A stretch of 64,000 nt of DNA from Cyclospora cayetanensis (lineage: Eukaryota > Apicomplexa > Conoidasida > Eucoccidiorida > Eimeriidae), in assembly GCF_002999335.1 (NCBI RefSeq), contig NW_020312758.1, positions 62,001 through 126,000 on the forward strand, written 5' to 3'. Of the stretch, positions 48,156 to 59,400 are shown one piece after another; the first letter of the stretch is position 1; each line of letters begins with the position of its first letter. Made by a program: the position numbers and the translations under genes. The notes under the pieces were generated by a model. That model did not search any database and had not been told where the DNA came from. It saw only the letters and a program-made list of their open reading frames with translations.

Positions 48156-48739
48156 GTTTTCAGCGTCTTCGCGAACTCCTTCCTATTATTTGCACCTTCC
48201 TGTTGCTAATAGGCTAAGCGCGCAATGGAGTTCTGCAGCAAGCAGATAGCTGTAGACGGGATGCATGTTCAAATGCGCCTTCCCTTCCTGGGCTACTCAG
48301 CCGTCCGAATGAAGGCTCCGTCTCACCATGTTGAGGTATGGGCTGTACCCCGGTCGTTATAGATTATTCGAACGTTTTTGCGTACGCCAAAGGGTGCCTT
48401 CCGTAGCGTTTACTGGAACACAAGCCTTCACAACGCGTAGATGTGGCAGCAAGGACGCCTTCTACTGGGCTGCTCATGGCACACCTAGGACTACGTCGTG
48501 GTGTAAGGCCGCAACAATGGAATCCTGGACCATGCCGATAGAAGCCAACTCAAACTAAAAATAACACATGCTGCCGCAACCTAGCCAATGCGTTCGTTGT
48601 GTCGCCCGTCAGCAGACGTGAGTCTTAACTACTGCGCTGACGGGTGAGCAGGCAGACTGCTCTTCTGCAGTGTCTCCTCGGATTACTGATCTACCTCACA
48701 TCCAGTGTCAATTAACTCTAGCTATTCTCAATCATTGGT

Positions 48740-49144
48740 GTGAGCCTGTATTAGAACAGTTGCGGGCTTCGTTGCCTGGGTGAAATTGCAGCTCTGGTTG
48801 GTTTACAACACTAATTGACATGAACGGTCTTCCTTGTGTTCCTCGGCGATTTTCCATCCGCTCGGCATTCCCTGCCTGATATAGCAACTTACGTCGAGAG
48901 CACTGGTTGTTATTAAGATGTTTCATGCACTTAGACTCATATACGGGGTTCTCAGGTACGGTATTCCTGCATTCATGCTAATGCTGCATTTGGGCGTTGA
49001 AAGCTTCCATGCTGCATGCAGCGCTTGTATTTGCCAACAAGGTCTACCCTACCAGGCTCAGAGTCACTGTAAAACTACCGTGCAATTTGATTATTGTCTC
49101 ATATCTTACTTGTGTTATCTTCCTTTGTAGCAGGAAGCCCACAC
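48740..49144 (+). mobile_element. Opposed chromovirus 3' end: chromodomain tail plus repeat arm
   Basis: On the + strand a short tail reads HWCEPVLEQLRASLPG then stop at 48781-48783. It is homologous to the minus-strand chromodomain end (GWSLEKQLLTALPG) and keeps the chromodomain WxEP signature lost there. The following 360 nt form the right arm of the inverted repeat. Upstream chromodomain and integrase are missing, so this copy is truncated at about 48.74 kb next to the minus-strand element. Confidence 0.75.
48772..49144 (+). repeat. Right arm of the long imperfect inverted repeat
   Basis: Pairs in reverse complement with 45003-45376 across about 373 nt. The arms enclose about 3.4 kb of minus-strand pol sequence. 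Divergence is spread along the arms, suggesting two separate old insertions of related elements rather than a recent inversion. Confidence 0.85.
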
Positions 49145-49639
49145 ATCTGGGGTAGACATGTGCGCGTCAGGCCCGAGCCTACTACTTCATCATCCTAGTG
49201 GTTTATACAGCCGGATGCCAGCGGGCAGAAGGGACGAGAGCCTACTAGAATTGGAATGATCAATGGATTGTTCAAGGATCTAACTAGAAGTGCTACAGAG
49301 GTACTGTCATACATGCACTCTGGCAATTGGTACGGAGGGGATACACATGCTACACGATTAGCTACACCCGAGGGAATCAGACACTGTTTGTCATAGCACT
49401 TTTAAAGTGCGGAATCCGTGCATTAACACTCCCCACACTTTAAAAGGCAAGTACCCTTATGGCTGAGGCTCCTGTTTAAGCATCAATGTAATGGACAGAT
49501 TTATGGGGCATAAGCCACATACCTAAAGCACTTACATGTTGGAGCGCGATTTAGGGTGGCGTCCGAATATATGTAGCAAATCTTGAGCAAAAAGGGAGTC
49601 CAGCTTTGGTGTGTGAGGCCCCTGACCGTAGTACAAGAC

Positions 49640-50330
49640 GCTTCCACGAGGGCAAAACTTGAGTTGCTACTAAAACATGAAACTGCCGTCTAAATAAAGC
49701 GCGTAAAAGTGCAAATTACGGATCCTACCCACATATAGACGAACTTCTGGTGTTCCTTGAAGCCAGTGAACTGTTCGCAAAGGTGGACTTGTGCCATGAC
49801 GAATTGGTGTCCAGCTGTTCGGAAGCACGAAATCAAATCATAAGCCAGTAGCCTGGAGCCCTGCTGTATGCAAAAAATAATACTTATTAAATGAGCAGGT
49901 GAGCCGAAGTATTTAGGCTCACTGTGAGACTCTGCAAGAAAGCTTAACACTGGCCCCGGAGTAGGCAAAGCTCATCTCCAAGAAACTCCCCGCGCAAGCC
50001 CCATATCGGGAGGAGCTTCATACCTTAGAATTTACGGCGCCATAACAACCTTAACAGCTTGAATGAATACGGTCTGGATGTCTTTGTAGTTTTGGGCTAT
50101 TCAAGCGGTCCAGCGGCCTTGGGCGAGAATTCGCCTTGTCGGCGCTGGACACTGCGTCCAGCGGACCACAGCCACCCATGTCTTCTACAACTATTGATTT
50201 TGAAGTATTTTGGCTACTGATGGCATATCAATGTTGTCGCAAGGAGGCATTATCGGAATTGCTGACGCAGACCATCGTCGTTCGCCCTCTCCTGCGGATG
50301 CCAAGGGTGGTACATTGAAGCACGGGAGTG
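49640..50330 (+). pseudogene. Second Ty3/Gypsy reverse transcriptase remnant, plus strand
   Basis: On + the frame reads RLNKARKSANYGSYPHIDE then LLVFLEASELFAKVDLCHD, matching 'yRxLNkxTxkxxYPlPxIdeLldxLxgaxxFskiDLxxGYhQ'. At about 50060-50100 LNEYGLDVFVVLGYSS fits 'mN.vf.xyLdxfVvVYlDDILiyS' with the catalytic Asp pair gone. The distance between the two blocks is about half the normal length, so an internal deletion is likely. Stops are present in both. Confidence 0.6.
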
Positions 50331-50461
50331 CTTAGCGTAGCGATACTCACTTGAGCTAGTAGCGTCGGACCTCTTGAGACAACCCTCGCTACTAAGTTTA
50401 GGAATACTCGTAGGGCTGTTAAAGCTTATCAACGAGCCATTGACTTGTTTATTATTCTCAG

Positions 50462-53400
50462 GCAAACTCGGGCTCGACTACGGGGTTGACAATGAATTGC
50501 AGCAACTCGTTAATGAGTTCGTGGGAGGGTCTTCAGGCGTCCCCCTGGCTTCCAAGAATGAGCCATACACCGGACAGCCCACACCAGGAGCTTCAGAGGG
50601 TGCTCCTACGGTGCTAAAAAAAGAGCCTGCGGCCCCCAGCCTCCTCCAAGGGGCATTATCGCCGTGCCTTGGTGACTCGGAGAGTGTTGTCAGTGAAATG
50701 ATATACCGTTTAAAGGAAAGTCTAAGCGCACAAGCCGAGAGATGGTGGAGGATCTCCATGGCCAAGGCAATAAGCAGGCCTCTATTGGCTTCGTACGAGA
50801 CGAATTCAGCGGGAAACTTCTCTAGTACAAGCCAAATCCAGAACGATCTTGTTCCGGTGAGTCACGCTCACTTTGAATAGAAGGATGGGACAGCTACAGA
50901 TCTGGATCCCTTTAGGGTTGCTGCTGGGCTTTTAAGGGTATGCACTAAATGAAGTTTGCGCGAGCAGGACAGTAAAAGGACATTTCATGCATCATGGAGT
51001 CCCCTGGCCTTCCTCTACACAATTTTGCGGCTATCCTAGTGCGAGATCCTATTTTCCGGCTGCATCTGAATGCAGGGGCCCAATGACAAATCCATTTTTA
51101 GTAGCAACTGGCACGACCGCCTACAATGGGCGTTTCAGCAGGTGCTCACCCTAAGTGAGTCTCAGGACTTGGAAGTCGCCCATAAGCTCAGAAGGCGCCT
51201 CTTCGAGCGAGAACTTGCTCTGAGCCAGTAAGCTTCCCTATAACCGAAAATGGGAGGTTTTTTGTCGTCTGCAGCGGAGCCGCTAATGTATATTTAGCAC
51301 CAGAATTTGCTCTTGTCGATTTGCAGCTGTGATGGGCAAAATGGAAATATTTTAACCCATGGAAATATTTTAAACGAGAGCAACCACATTTTTAAAATGT
51401 GAACTACATGTATCGCATGCAAAGCTGTGTTGCAGAATCTTTCTTTTATTTCCTCAGCGAGATTGGCTCTTTTGCCGCAGCTGCACGTGCCGCAGCAGTG
51501 GTGCTGCTTCACTCCCTGCCTTTGGGGGAACGTGCTTCGTACGCACAACCATTTCAGCCAGCGAGCTGTACAGACCGAGCGTACAAAGGCCCTTTCCAGT
51601 GCTTCGTGCGCATTACACCGGAGGACCATCCCACCATGTGGAAGGTCTATCAACCCAAGTTCGCTGGTGGTGAGCAAACCAGGCATCAATGTCGCTCTCA
51701 CTATTTGGCGTAGCAAGAGGGCGCTCGTGCCACCGCTGGGTATTGCTTTCGCTGCTGCGAAGCAAAATTTCGTGTACCTCGACTCGTGTGCACTGTCACA
51801 GATGAGGTGTATGCCTTCGACAGCCTGGTGCTGACAGTAATTGTGGGGGATCCCCAGGCGAATGTCAAGGCATACGTAGCTAGGGAAATATACCAAAATG
51901 ACGTCAAGGGCCGCCAGGCCATGGCCGACGCAGTGTATGCCACTTGCCTGGCACGGAAGACGCAGACAGATCTGAGTCTCCACAGTTGGTCTCAGCTGCG
52001 AAACAGCAAGCGGCGGGACCTATCTCTACAGGTAGATACAGTGTGGAACGTACATGACCAGTCCAAGTTCGAGCGCGCCAAACTTGGCCTCCCAATCGCA
52101 TGCTTAGTTGACTATGCGGGCCTGACTGTCATGGTAGAGCCGTTGATACCCCTGAGGTGAGAGCAGTCTAAGTCGCGAGGCCGCTAACTAGTCAGTCTGT
52201 GGCTCGACGGCAAGCGTTCCGCCAGGCAATGAGAGTATATAGCATCTTATGCACTGGTGACTGATTTTATAGTGACCAGCATACTGAGCCATTTTGATGC
52301 TGCTGTCTACGTGTGCTTCGCAGCCCTGCTCCCAACAATGTCTTGGAAGAGCTTGTTTCCGAAATCACGCAGTGCCTCCCCGATTTTGTTCGGCAGTGCA
52401 ATAGTATTGGGAACCCCCTAGCTTGTTTTGACGCCTTGGACAAAGTCGACCGCGTTACTTACAATAAGTTCAAAAACATCGCGCGCTTCCTGAACCTGGC
52501 GGTGGGGCCCGAGGGATTTCCTACCCTGCTGCTTCTGCACACCTTCAAGGGACTCTATTCACCAGATTGAGCATTGGTCGTTTCTCGAAGCCACCCTCTC
52601 TGCATATGCGAAACCGCTGGTCCTTGAAGCTGCCGCATATTAGCCACAGGCCAACTGCCAGAGAGTTATGTGACCTACACTCACCTCAAGAACAGTTAAT
52701 CAGCGCGCACGCTCCTCTAAGCTTCGTTTGTCACTTCAGGATTATCCCTTCGCCCGCGGCGCGTCTGACTTTGACTTAGCATTGCCTCCACCAGCACTTT
52801 GGCGGTCTCAGGTAGACCAGTTCTGCATATTCCGTAATCTGCATGAGACCCTGCCCCCGAAGTGTGTAGACGGCAGGGTAGTGCCAGTACGTTCCTTCCC
52901 CCTGCCCCAGACTTCACCGGCTGATCAACCTAGCTTTAACAGCCAGATAAACCGAATCCTATTGATGCCTGTACACAGTTGCGCTAGTAGAAAACCTAAG
53001 ATACTCATGAAAAGTGCTGTCACACCTCAAGCACCAAGGAACTGGTCTGTCGAGCTCCTTTCTGTGCATGACCATGCGCGCGTACTCCTGTGTGCAGGAG
53101 CAAAGGTTCCGGCAGTCATTTGTTTCCTGTGTCTTCGATGTTGCCTTGCCATGTACCAGCAGAGAGCAGCATAAGGCTTCGGAGAGTAAGGACTGCCTCA
53201 GTGTGTTGCGGGTTCTTGTGTCCCTTACAAGCATCAGCCACAATCAGCCATCCGTGATAGTGAACGCACGTAGGGATTCTGCTACTGTGCATATGGGCGT
53301 GTGATCAGCCGAATCTTCAAAGTTTGCTCAAAGGCACACGACACTGCGCGGCTCCCTCGAAGCACTGTCGATGGCTGTGCATTCCATGGAGCTTTCGATT

Positions 53401-56400
53401 AGACAGGACCTCATTCCGGTCATCAATGCTTTTCAGAAAAACTTCTTAGATTCATTTGACATTGCCCACACTCTGCATGCCCACGGGATAAACATCAGGT
53501 TAGTTTCTCATTCCAGGATATGGCTGTTAAGCGCCGTCTGACTCGATAATCAAGGGGAGCAAACACAAAAGTGGCCGTGCTCGCTAGCTAGTGTGTGTAT
53601 TGCTAGGAGCATGTGTATTTGCTGTGGTTTCCTTGGCTTGCAGAAATGTAGCACAGCTGCTCAGCCATGGTCCGGCTTCCCCGTTTCGAGATGCCGTTGT
53701 GCGTGAAGTCGTGGCACGGTCTGCAAAGCGTTTGTTTCGGATGCAAGTCGAGAAACTGTTTAGTGGAAGGGTGGAAACAAGCCACATAGAAGAGCTCCAG
53801 CGGTGAGGCCCTTCCTGTACAATGCCCCGCAAAAATGCCAGACCAGTGATCCTACTGTTGCTGCCGTGCACGCTACGCACAACAATCGGCGCAAGTTCTC
53901 TCGATGACTTACACTGCTAGCCAGTCAACTTCCTGTATATTACTTCCAAAGCTCATCGCCGTGTTTGATTTTGGCACCTATCTGCCAATAATTCGAGTTC
54001 TGCTATTTAGAATTTGGTTCTACAGTAGTCTTACAGGGAAGTACATCAGCCTCCATGCTCGTCGAACCATGAATATTTTACGACAAATTAAAGCTACTTC
54101 CCAAAGAATCCCTATTGCTAGCGCGCAACATAAGTTACTTAGCTTCTTTGTTTTGCGTGCTTTACGTTTCAGACTGGTTGTTAAGCTCTTCAACCTGGTT
54201 CTTTCTACCAATGAGGAATCTCGGATCTTCTGGCAACACCAGATCCTTCCGCTGGCTTTAGAAAGGTCCGCATGGCTGCACACAAATTGCATCAGCTGTT
54301 ATCATAGAATCACGTGATAAGGCGTGAGTAGGCACTTGCTTTAAAGCGCATGCTCTCCAAGCCCTTGGCGACTCCCCCTCTGCTCTTTTGTTTTCAGATA
54401 CAAGGTTGACTTGACAGAATCGGCTTCGCCAGACAAGGTCTGCACGTTTTCCCTTTTCAAAGCCATGGAGTACAACTTTGGTATGTCAATCCTCCTGTAT
54501 AGCTAGTGCATGCATGCCGTGGCTCACGTATCTTTGCATAACGTCTAGCGCCGCATCAACCTGCACCAGCACAAAGGGAAAGAGTTAACTGAGCATGCTG
54601 TAAACGCTGCAGTTTTTCATGGGCCGTTTCCAGACTACAGACAGACTAGGTGCCCCTACACTGACTGAATTCGTATCCCAGTTGCTGTGGAGTAACTGAT
54701 CGCTTCAGCATACGACGGAAGCATCCCCCTAGCCACCGGTTGTGTCAAACGCTAACTGCGCTTTGTTTTGCTTCCATGGCTTGCGTGCACGCACTATAAT
54801 TTAGCTCTTGCAAGTGTATCGCCTTGGCATCGGTTTCTGCGAGTGATGACTCCACTTTGCATGAACTGCACATGTCAGTAAAGCTAGTATTCCTCAACCC
54901 CAATTGCTTCCAGCAGTGGCACGGGGTACGAAGTGATCAAAAGCGGCCTTTTTCTGTGTCTACTTGTTTTAGGCGTTCAATTCGACTCCCGCGTGGCGGT
55001 GCGCTCAACAAAAGCATCCAACGAGGTTTTATTATCGCTTCGACTGCCGCTTTCTGTCGTCGATTTGTCCACCTTCTCTGCTTGTGACTCCCTCCTCTTT
55101 CCTCATATTTCTTACGTCCGCGCGGCTCTCCTGGGGAGCGGCCATGCAGAAACAGCTGAAGAAAAAGATATTGCAGACTGGAGAACACAGCTTCGATCAA
55201 CCAAGCGGCGAATGCGTCATTTCCTTGAAGCCGACGGTCAGTATATTTCCACTGCGAACTTAGAGAGGCCTTGTCGCGAGGAGTTTCTCACGTTCAGATC
55301 CTTGTGTGCTTAAAACTAAACGGCGGCCAGACTATCTTAAAATGGCCCCCTGCACTCGCTGCCTGACACCGTGGGCGTTTGCAGGCACATGCGTGGACAG
55401 GTCGTGTACATTTCTGGCCCATGCTTTTGCTGCTTTTTGCTGCAGAGGCTGAGAAGGCAAAGGATGAAGACAGCAAACTGCCGAAGACTCCTGGTACTCT
55501 AAAGGAGCTGCAATCATTTGCGGAACTTCGTGCTGTTCGAGGTTTCTATCCCAGGCTTCACCTCGTCGCACCAGACACGTTTGCACTGATGCAAGCCGCT
55601 GCCGCATCAGCCGAAGCTGGAGCCAGCAGAGTATCTTTAAGTGTGCTGCTCGATAACATGAAGGCTGGTAGGCACGCGAACATCCGGAATACCTAAAGGA
55701 CTGCCATCTCGGCCTTCGGTCTAGGGGATTGTGAAAGTGTGTACCCGACTTTTGACGGAGAAGCACTGTAGGTGAAGAAACTGCGATAACTGTGCGTGTG
55801 ATCTTAGGCCTTGTAGTTCCCGCGTCAAGCGAACAAATATGGGGTAGTGCAAACTTTGCGTTACACGGAACGTGCGGCGCAATAAGATCGGCCCTTATGG
55901 GTGAGCAATGCTGGTTTTTAATACGCTAAGGCTACATGCAGCAGCGTCAGTGCACGTTTAAATGCCCTAATGATTACAGCAGCCACACGCAAGCTGGCAA
56001 GCAAAAGCGACGTGATCAGTTGCTTCAACTCGAGTCGGGCCGTAATTTTGTTAGAGAGTACATGCGCGACATTCCCTGGACGTGCGCATGGATTAGAGGC
56101 ATCTGTGAAATATCCAATATACGCTTGCCTGTCGCATGCATGAAACTTGCAGGAACAGGGTACCCTTGCCACCCATATTGCCATTTAGTAGACGAAGATG
56201 AGAATATGTTTCCTGTCGTAACAGAGGCTGCTGATGAGAAGCACTCTCGAGCACCTCTGAGGCAATGCCGGAAATACAAGAGAAAAAAGCTATCCCTTAC
56301 GCTTGCTCTGCTCTTGAAGTCGGCAATCGGTATGCCTGTGGTGCCTGTTTAGCACGATTGGCCGTTTATGTGATGTCACAAGTATGAACAAATGCGGTGG

Positions 56401-59400
56401 ATCGGCGATAGCCACACGTCTAGTCTCAACGCTGTGAATGCTTCTGCTGGATGCGCTTTTTGTTATCAGGAGACGATATTTTTCTGCTGGGCAAGATCTT
56501 ACAGCAGACCGCATACGTCATGTTGCAGCACAACGAAGTGAAAGCGGCTGCGGGCATCGCCGACTACATTTACTCAAGGATTCCCGACGGGCTCTCTCTC
56601 CAGGCTGAAGCGCTGCTCATTGATATGCAGTGCACCACAAAAGGAAGTGCGAAATGCTATTTAGGATGTAACATGGGTTCCAAAATCAGTTGGTGTCTTT
56701 TTTTGCCACTGCTGATGGCTAGAGGGTAGGAGGAGTCCTGTGAGCTGTATCGATTTTTCTCGTACTATTTGGCTCTTACAAAACTCCTGAGCCGTGTTGC
56801 CATTGGCCTCTGCGTTATGATGTGCTTGCAGCTCAACCTAAAGATGCGCTTGTGTGCTATAGGCACTTGAAGCCCATCCTCATCGCCATAGAGGGGAAAA
56901 TGTCACTTCGATTACTCCTCGCGGATCTTCTTCTCGCATCGGTTGCTTTCAAAAACAAACGGTTCAGTGCTGCGATTGTGCATGCTTTCCGCGTCCACAA
57001 GATATCAACTGTGGTCAGCTACCTAGCACGTGTCGTGCAGGCGAGCGCATGCTTTGCCTTGCGGTTTTATCATTTTGTGCGCTGGTCGAATGCAGCACCG
57101 TTGGCTGCTGCCTTTGTTGTTCCTCAAGAGTTGCTTATTGGTGGCATTTTCAGGGCGCATTTGCACGCAGGGACCTCCCTTTGCTCCCTGTAACATTGGC
57201 AATTGGATCGCTGAATTTATCTTCTTTTTGCTTTTCTCTCTGCTGCGTTGCAGTGTTTTGATACTGGAGGCGCTCACTGGGCTGCAATTGCGGCGCTTCG
57301 CCTTGTCGGTGCGTACCAAGTGTACAGGGACCAGACCCTTAGACGTAGTGGTGATGCTGCTGAGGTGATGCCTGCTTCAGATTCAGGTGGCGCATTTGTA
57401 ATTACCACGTGCCCTGGAAAAAACACTGCCTGGAGTTTTGTTTACTTGATAGAAAATTGCGCCTTTTTGCTTATCTGAGTTCAATCATAATCGTAGCGTT
57501 GAAGGCTCTTTTTGAACAGCACTGCAACGGTATACAATTTGCTCAGATGCCTAAACGCTGCGTGCCATTGAAACGACGGGATGTTTCTAAGGGCTGGGTT
57601 GAAATGAGCTGCGCAGCGCGGTCGATGCTTGAAGTTCAACGGTCTTCGGAAGCAATCATCATCCTGCAGCATGCCGTTAGGGCAGCAAGCACGAATCCCG
57701 AGTTGCCATGTGTTGTAACGCACATGAGCCGTTTTTGGTTGGCGACAGCCTTTGCTCGGTGAGCTTCAGGAGCCGGACAACGGTTGGTCTGCTGTAGTGT
57801 TTAACCAAGCGGTTGATTAACATGAAGCAAAATTTAAGACACGAAGCTCGGTTTGCCACAATAGCTCTTTCTAGCGAGTGCATTTATTTGAGTTGATGAA
57901 TAGCTGGCATACGGCCCCACGGGTTTGCGTGGATTCCTTCTGTTTGGTTTTTTCAGATTGGGGCGCTTGGAGAATGCCTCTACAGAGGCGGAGATTATGC
58001 TTGCAGGCCTTGAGTCTCAGCTCGGCACGAACCATGAAGCCACAATGTCAGCCCTCTACCTCGCAGGTAGGCCATATGATGCCCCCAGTGTCTACACCTG
58101 TGTGAGCGAACAGCTTTTGCAACCGCATTCAATCTGAATATTTAAAATGTGGCGGCCTTCTTGCGACTGTGCCCCATTAGTTCGAAAATCAATCTCGAGA
58201 AGCACTGCGCCAGAAACACGGACCATTGGCCCTCCTGTCGTGTTGCAATGAATATGTCGCAGCTGAAGTTAAAATGAGTATTGGTTGTCTGGCTTTGCAA
58301 AACCCCCCGCTGAAGATTGCGGGGTCCGCCTCCGCTCACAGAGACGAGAAGGCTGATGCCATCGGTGCTCCTGATGAGCTTCAAGAACCGTTGCTATGGA
58401 AGCCATTGAGCGCTGAAGACTTTGCAATCTACGAGGAAATCTTCAGAGATAAAGGCATGATCCAAGCGAGAGCCGTACGACAAAAACAGCTGATAATGGA
58501 GCCCCATAGCTCCTTAACTTTAATCCATGTAACGTTCTCCGCTGAGACTTAGAAATTGCGGTGCAGATATGCACTAGTTTTGCGTTTTGTTGTGGAGGAA
58601 GCGGTAATATGGTAATATTACAGAGTCTATGGTGCTTTCAGGACGCTGAACAGCTGTTCCTTGCCCTTTTCCGTCGACTCTTATTCAGAGAAGACAATGT
58701 TTTAATCGAAGTGCACCAGCCGCGGGGCCTTGACCGCAAACAACGCCTTCGGCAGATCATCTCTACACTTAGGCAGCTTTTGAAGCTCAAACTCTGCTCT
58801 CTTCCGATATCTGTGCTGCGAGTTAGTCCAGACACTATCTGCGCAATTAATTTGAACCCTTGAAAATACACGTTTAGGTGCAGAACAGCGAGGTCTGTTT
58901 GATTCTCGGTACCTGTAGGTTTCCAGAGAGGTTGAAGGGATAAATGCAGTACTTAAGCGTGCGTATGATTACCTCAGCTTCTGGCACACCGCGTGTACAT
59001 AGCATGCGTGGCTCAAGGCTGTTCTCCCGCACTGAGGCCGTTTGGTCTGATGGAATACGAGCTAGGTTACACCGAAAACTCGGATGAAGAGGACCCGGAA
59101 CCATGCGAGAAACAGACAGAGTACTCAGTAAGCCCTTGTCGCTGATCGCTTTTCCCCAACTACAAGCACAGCACAAAAGATCCGAATAAACGTAATTTTT
59201 GTCAAGGGAGCTACTGCACCTGCATTCTTGCACCATCTGGACTGTCTTCACGCTCCGATACATTTTACTGAAGCGTTCTTGCTATCTACGGGATGCGCGT
59301 TTCGTGCAGCACTTTGCTGCAGACAGGACAAGAGTTTATTTTAAGCATTACCCTCGCTTGAACTTTGGGCATAGACGGACAGCAGCAGTCTCCAACCGGT

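Larger units (their letters stand above)
45003..48560 (-). mobile_element. Decayed Ty3/Gypsy chromovirus remnant, minus strand
   Basis: Reading the minus strand from high to low coordinate gives the pol order of a Ty3/Gypsy element: weak aspartic-protease-like end (about 48480-48560), RT start (48155-47913), RT catalytic region (about 47640), RNase H (47280-47017), integrase core (about 46310-46080), integrase C-terminal part (46080-45889) and a chromodomain ending at the stop near 45364. Stops and frameshifts break every domain, so it cannot encode a working polyprotein. A C-terminal chromodomain after integrase places it in the chromoviruses. No gag or intact LTR pair identified. Confidence 0.8.

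Noticed and set aside
51294..51983. 229-codon minus-strand ORF
   Set aside because: It is opposite CLU exons 51458-51669 and 51763-52156, whose translated motifs and splice phases are convincing.
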